A stretch of 64,000 bases of DNA from Paraflavitalea pollutisoli (lineage in GTDB: Bacteria; Bacteroidota; Bacteroidia; Chitinophagales; Chitinophagaceae). How positions within the stretch are numbered: the stretch's first letter is position 1; each line of letters opens with the position of its first letter. This document shows, piece by piece, positions 61,298 to 64,000 of this stretch. The translations under genes and the position numbers were made by a program. A model generated the notes under the pieces. It did no database searches, was not told where the DNA came from, and saw only the letters and a program-made list of their open reading frames with translations. The stretch covers positions 1,673,949 to 1,737,948 of the forward strand of contig NZ_JARKMX010000008.1 in assembly GCF_029360705.1 (NCBI RefSeq), written 5' to 3'.

Positions 61298-61305
61298 TAC
61301 TTTTG
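61298..61305 (+). promoter_or_regulatory. -7 element TACTTTTG
   Basis: Exact TAnnTTTG, with a TTTT at the -33 distance (61275-61278). Transcription would start near 61312, so the ATG at 61321, not the TTG at 61303, is the start of the following gene. Confidence 0.6.
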
Positions 61306-61320
61306 AAAAAAAATACGGAC

Positions 61321-61893
61321 ATGAAGTGCAATTTCCCACTGGCCATTTTACTGGTCAGCCTTGTTTTGACGAGCAGTGCCTGCTCCAAAAATGACGATAA
61401 CCCCGGCGATTACGGCAATCACCCACGCACGGCAGTACCTGACGACCTCGTAGGCTATTGGCTGGCCGGCTCTACCTCCATCGGCAATTTCTGGGGATAT
61501 GATGGTAGCTACCAGGGCGCTGCATTTGAGCTGGCCACCGGTTACAGGTTATACAAAGACGGACGCGCCCGTGAATATTTTTACTATACCAGCACCGCTT
61601 ACAATTGCCGCAGTCAGGTATTGGGCTATAAAGAAGGAACGGTAGAGGTTAGCCTCACCAACAACACCATTACCTTTTATCCGGCCAGTGGCAACTACCG
61701 CTCCTTTACCTGTAATGGATCGGGCAATGGTAAAGTCAAGCAGTATGGCAGCGCCGAACTCTATCCCACCAAAAAATCACAATACAAAGACATAGGGTTC
61801 ACGAAAGAGAACGGAAAGATCAGCTCCTGGCATATAGCCTATTCCGATGGTTCCTCCCTCGACTTCGTCAAATCGCAGGAGCCGCAAAAATAG
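61321..61893 (+). CDS. Lipoprotein of unknown function
   Basis: 190 residues from the ATG at 61321 (decided by the promoter at 61298-61305). Signal peptide with lipobox TSSAC, acidic spacer (KNDDNPGDYGNHP), then a beta-rich domain beginning LVGYWLAGSTSIGNFWGYDG. It has a lipocalin-like opening GYW and a later pattern of YRLYKDGRAREYFYY and TVEVSLTNNTITFYPASG. I would place it near the lipocalin-like Bacteroidota lipoproteins but cannot assign a function. Terminator at 61952. Confidence 0.75.
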   Translation: MKCNFPLAILLVSLVLTSSACSKNDDNPGDYGNHPRTAVPDDLVGYWLAGSTSIGNFWGYDGSYQGAAFELATGYRLYKDGRAREYFYYTSTAYNCRSQVLGYKEGTVEVSLTNNTITFYPASGNYRSFTCNGSGNGKVKQYGSAELYPTKKSQYKDIGFTKENGKISSWHIAYSDGSSLDFVKSQEPQK

Positions 61894-61951
61894 TTGAGCA
61901 CAGCGACGGTTCACACACAGGCAGGCTGGCGTACAGCGCACTACTGCAGCA

Positions 61952-61979
61952 AAAAGCCCCGCAACGTAGCGGGGCTTTT
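61952..61979. terminator. Bidirectional terminator
   Basis: AAAAGCCCCGC (61952-61962) pairs perfectly with GCGGGGCTTTT (61969-61979) over a 6-base loop, between convergent genes. Confidence 0.92.
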
Positions 61980-62003
61980 GTAATATCGGAAACAGGCAAC
62001 CAC

Positions 62004-63494
62004 CTATGATTTCAGTGCTTCCAGCAATTGCTGGTACAAGGCTTCCTTGGATCGTGGCTCCTTCGCTTCCGCCAACACCATCTTGCCATCTTTGAACAGC
62101 ACATAACGGGGAATGGCCAGTATTTCCTTTTTATTGAACAGGCGGAAGATGTCTTCGTTCAGCTTTTTGGAGGCACGTACATGATACCCTTTCAGCTTGT
62201 AGAACTTGATCATGTTTTTCCATTGGGCATCTACCGCATCTCTGTCGATCGACACATACAGCATGGCGATATTGTTCTTATCCAACATGGCCTTCAGGTC
62301 CGGACTATAGGCAAACTCTTCTTTACAGGGTCCGCACCAGGTGGCCCACAGGTCCATGAAAACTGCCTTGCCTTTGAAACGGGCTACCAGGTCATCGACA
62401 GTATTGATGGCCGCATATTGCTCCACGAATTGCTGATCGGGAGAGAAATCGGTGTTGTGGGTAGCCAGAAACACCTTCACGTCTTCGATACCAGGCTCCA
62501 GCAACGGGATATAAACGCTTTTCGGATAGCGCTTCACAAAAGCAGCATACAATCCGGGAATGATCGTCTCGTATCGTTTTTCCAATACCATCAGCTGCAG
62601 CAGGCTGGCTACCTGAAATTCCCGCATCGGCTCTTGTTTCACATGTGCGTCGATGGCATTGTACCAGGCCTGCTGCGCGTCATCATCGTTCTTGGACACT
62701 TTATAGGTGCCCCTGGACTGCTCCAAAAAATAAACGTAATACCAGTTGTTGATGACGTACCAATAGTTGAAGTAAGTATCATTGGCGGCGGTGGCCATAT
62801 TGCGCGGATCACTGATGGCCAGCACATCCTGCCAGTGATTTTCAACCGCACGTAGTTTCGACGCATCAAACCGCGCACTGTCTTTGTGGAATACCAGCGC
62901 CCGTACTGGTGCCATGAGGGTAGTCGTGAGTACCGACGCATAATAATTCCGCACCATCTGTTCTGTGTAGGTATAGAATACCTGGTCAATCGCTTTTTTG
63001 GCCAGCAATTGCCGGAAAGGCTGCAGGCAGCTGTCGATCTCCCGCAAGGCCTTATCACGGTTGTGTTCAAACACAGTATCCTGCTTGTACAATCGCATGC
63101 CGCGCCCCTGGAAATTATCAAACTGCAGCAAGCCCAACGCTTCCTGACCGGCCGCATCAGCCCCTTCCACGATCACAGGCCTTTGCACCTGACCGGGATC
63201 AACTGTAACCTTATAATTTTTGCCCGGCTTTACGAAAAGCCGGTATATTTTTCCCTTGTAATGAAACGTATAGGGTCCTGCTTTCTTTTGTGTATTGGGC
63301 AACACCAATTCACCGTGCGCGTTTAGCGTATCGGCAGCAGGGAAATCGATAAATACTTTTCCATCGAGCGGTTTGGTTACCGTCACAGCGCCTCCCGGCG
63401 CATCGGGCACTTTAAAAACGATAGCAGGCTTCGATTGAGCAGCAGCCACACCATAACTACAGGCGGCGACAAACAGGCAGGCAATCCATTTCAT
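62004..63494 (-). CDS. TlpA-like thioredoxin-fold protein
   Basis: 496 residues from the ATG at 63494 (signal peptide MKWIACLFVAACSYGVAAA). The first 100 mature residues form a beta domain, a helical middle follows, and the C-terminal 140 residues are a thioredoxin fold with DLWATWCGPCKEEFAYSPDL and cis-Pro in ILAIPRYVLF. Same architecture as the TlpA-like protein at 33957-35411 but low sequence identity outside the active site. Expected periplasmic thiol-disulfide reductase or resupply protein. Precedes, on the minus strand, a convergent lipoprotein gene. Confidence 0.88.
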   Translation of the reverse strand: MKWIACLFVAACSYGVAAAQSKPAIVFKVPDAPGGAVTVTKPLDGKVFIDFPAADTLNAHGELVLPNTQKKAGPYTFHYKGKIYRLFVKPGKNYKVTVDPGQVQRPVIVEGADAAGQEALGLLQFDNFQGRGMRLYKQDTVFEHNRDKALREIDSCLQPFRQLLAKKAIDQVFYTYTEQMVRNYYASVLTTTLMAPVRALVFHKDSARFDASKLRAVENHWQDVLAISDPRNMATAANDTYFNYWYVINNWYYVYFLEQSRGTYKVSKNDDDAQQAWYNAIDAHVKQEPMREFQVASLLQLMVLEKRYETIIPGLYAAFVKRYPKSVYIPLLEPGIEDVKVFLATHNTDFSPDQQFVEQYAAINTVDDLVARFKGKAVFMDLWATWCGPCKEEFAYSPDLKAMLDKNNIAMLYVSIDRDAVDAQWKNMIKFYKLKGYHVRASKKLNEDIFRLFNKKEILAIPRYVLFKDGKMVLAEAKEPRSKEALYQQLLEALKS

Positions 63495-63544
63495 ACCCAC
63501 AATATACAGGAGCAACCTCATCCTACCCAACAGGTCGTGTATAT

Positions 63545-64000
63545 TTAAGCAGATTTAAACGTGGTGACCTTCGTTACCCGGTCCCGGCTCCTCGCCATAC
63601 CCGTCAGCAACACCATCGCCAATACCACCAACACACACAAGCGTACGAGACTCAGTTGTTCCCATAGGCGGGCCTGGCGGGTGAGATCCGCATCGGCTAC
63701 CTCACCATAGGTCGCAGTAATAATTGCGATCAGCGATGGTACAAAATACAGGAAAGTAATCACCAGTATGACCACATAACCGGTAAAAGCAATGCCTATC
63801 GAACCGGCACGGCCGGTCTTCCAGTGCAGGATCAGCGTCAGCGCAAACAAGATCAGGTTCACCGGGTGTATGATCTTCCAGAACAGTTCCGGTTTTAGTC
63901 CATAGGGTCCCTGAAACATACTCAACGATACGGGCGGCGCCGAAGACCACACCGGCACCACATTGAGGTGCTCATATACGGCGCCGCCGATCATGATGGC
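63545..64000 (-). CDS. Membrane protein, unknown (cut by window edge)
   Basis: At least 149 residues, and the open frame continues to the right window edge. An in-frame ATG at 63994 may be an internal Met rather than the start, since GGAVYEHLNVVPVW looks like a loop just after a first helix. Three or four membrane helices are visible (FWKIIHPVNLILFALTLILHW, SIGIAFTGYVVILVITFLYF, LSLVRLCVLVVLAMVLLTG). I recall a loose resemblance to DUF1772-like proteins but cannot confirm it. Spacing of 50 bp to the TlpA-like gene suggests a shared transcript. Confidence 0.6.
   Translation of the reverse strand, partial: AIMIGGAVYEHLNVVPVWSSAPPVSLSMFQGPYGLKPELFWKIIHPVNLILFALTLILHWKTGRAGSIGIAFTGYVVILVITFLYFVPSLIAIITATYGEVADADLTRQARLWEQLSLVRLCVLVVLAMVLLTGMARSRDRVTKVTTFKSA

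Overview
The window reads as a chromosomal segment of a Bacteroidota bacterium, most likely of the family Chitinophagaceae. The signs are a SusC/SusD pair with an ECF sigma/FecR regulator, a gliding-motility-type (CHU_C) secretion tail, LytTR and LuxR two-component pairs, DUF4199, DUF4397, DUF1080 and DUF5686 proteins, and promoters of the Bacteroidota form TTTG-N19/20-TAnnTTTG. Shine-Dalgarno sites are mostly absent. The genus assignment is inference. No rRNA, tRNA, CRISPR array, integrase or transposase was recognised.

Layout. 1-7.4 kb: tail of an aldo/keto reductase, an AraC regulator, a tandem/inverted repeat patch, then a metal-uptake group on the minus strand (small Cys-rich protein, TonB-dependent receptor, PepSY membrane protein) and a second AraC regulator. 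7.7-12.6 kb: PEP synthase, a compact AT-rich cassette made of a promoter, a structured RNA and an Abi_2/HEPN protein, and an SGNH hydrolase. 12.6-17.4 kb: an RMD1-like protein, a CbpA/unknown/thioredoxin operon, an aldo/keto reductase and a sugar-phosphate isomerase-like protein. 17.7-24.7 kb: small membrane proteins, a membrane-tethered LuxR protein, DUF4199, a DUF4397 lipoprotein, two DinB-like proteins, and a LacI regulator with a perfect operator in front of an orphan Rossmann-like protein and an MFS exporter. 24.9-30 kb: CorA, a three-domain LigD with a histone-H1-like linker, a SWIB protein with an H1-like tail, and a PRC-barrel protein. 30-38 kb: a NarL-type and a LytTR-type two-component pair, lipoproteins and a TlpA-like protein. 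38-51 kb: one long minus-strand run containing DUF1080, a cyanophycinase/isoaspartyl-peptidase fusion, SusD, SusC, FecR, ECF sigma and a Tricorn-like protease. 51-64 kb: a DUF5686 outer-membrane protein, SGNH hydrolase, a TonB-C protein, a frameshifted CHU_C adhesin-like gene, a class-C beta-lactamase-fold hydrolase, GNAT, a lipoprotein, a second TlpA-like protein and a truncated membrane protein at the edge.

Two regions deserve most attention. The first (about 10.2-11.35 kb) looks like a self-contained defence or toxin-antitoxin unit: a near-consensus promoter whose start point falls just before a folded RNA, followed by a HEPN-motif Abi protein of visibly different base composition. The second (about 39.3-50.8 kb) looks like a peptide utilisation locus. 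A SusCD importer under sigma/FecR control is coupled, two bases apart, to an exported enzyme that joins a cyanophycinase to an isoaspartyl peptidase, which are the two successive activities needed to break down cyanophycin or other beta-aspartyl peptides. Functions here come from reading motifs; no database search was run.
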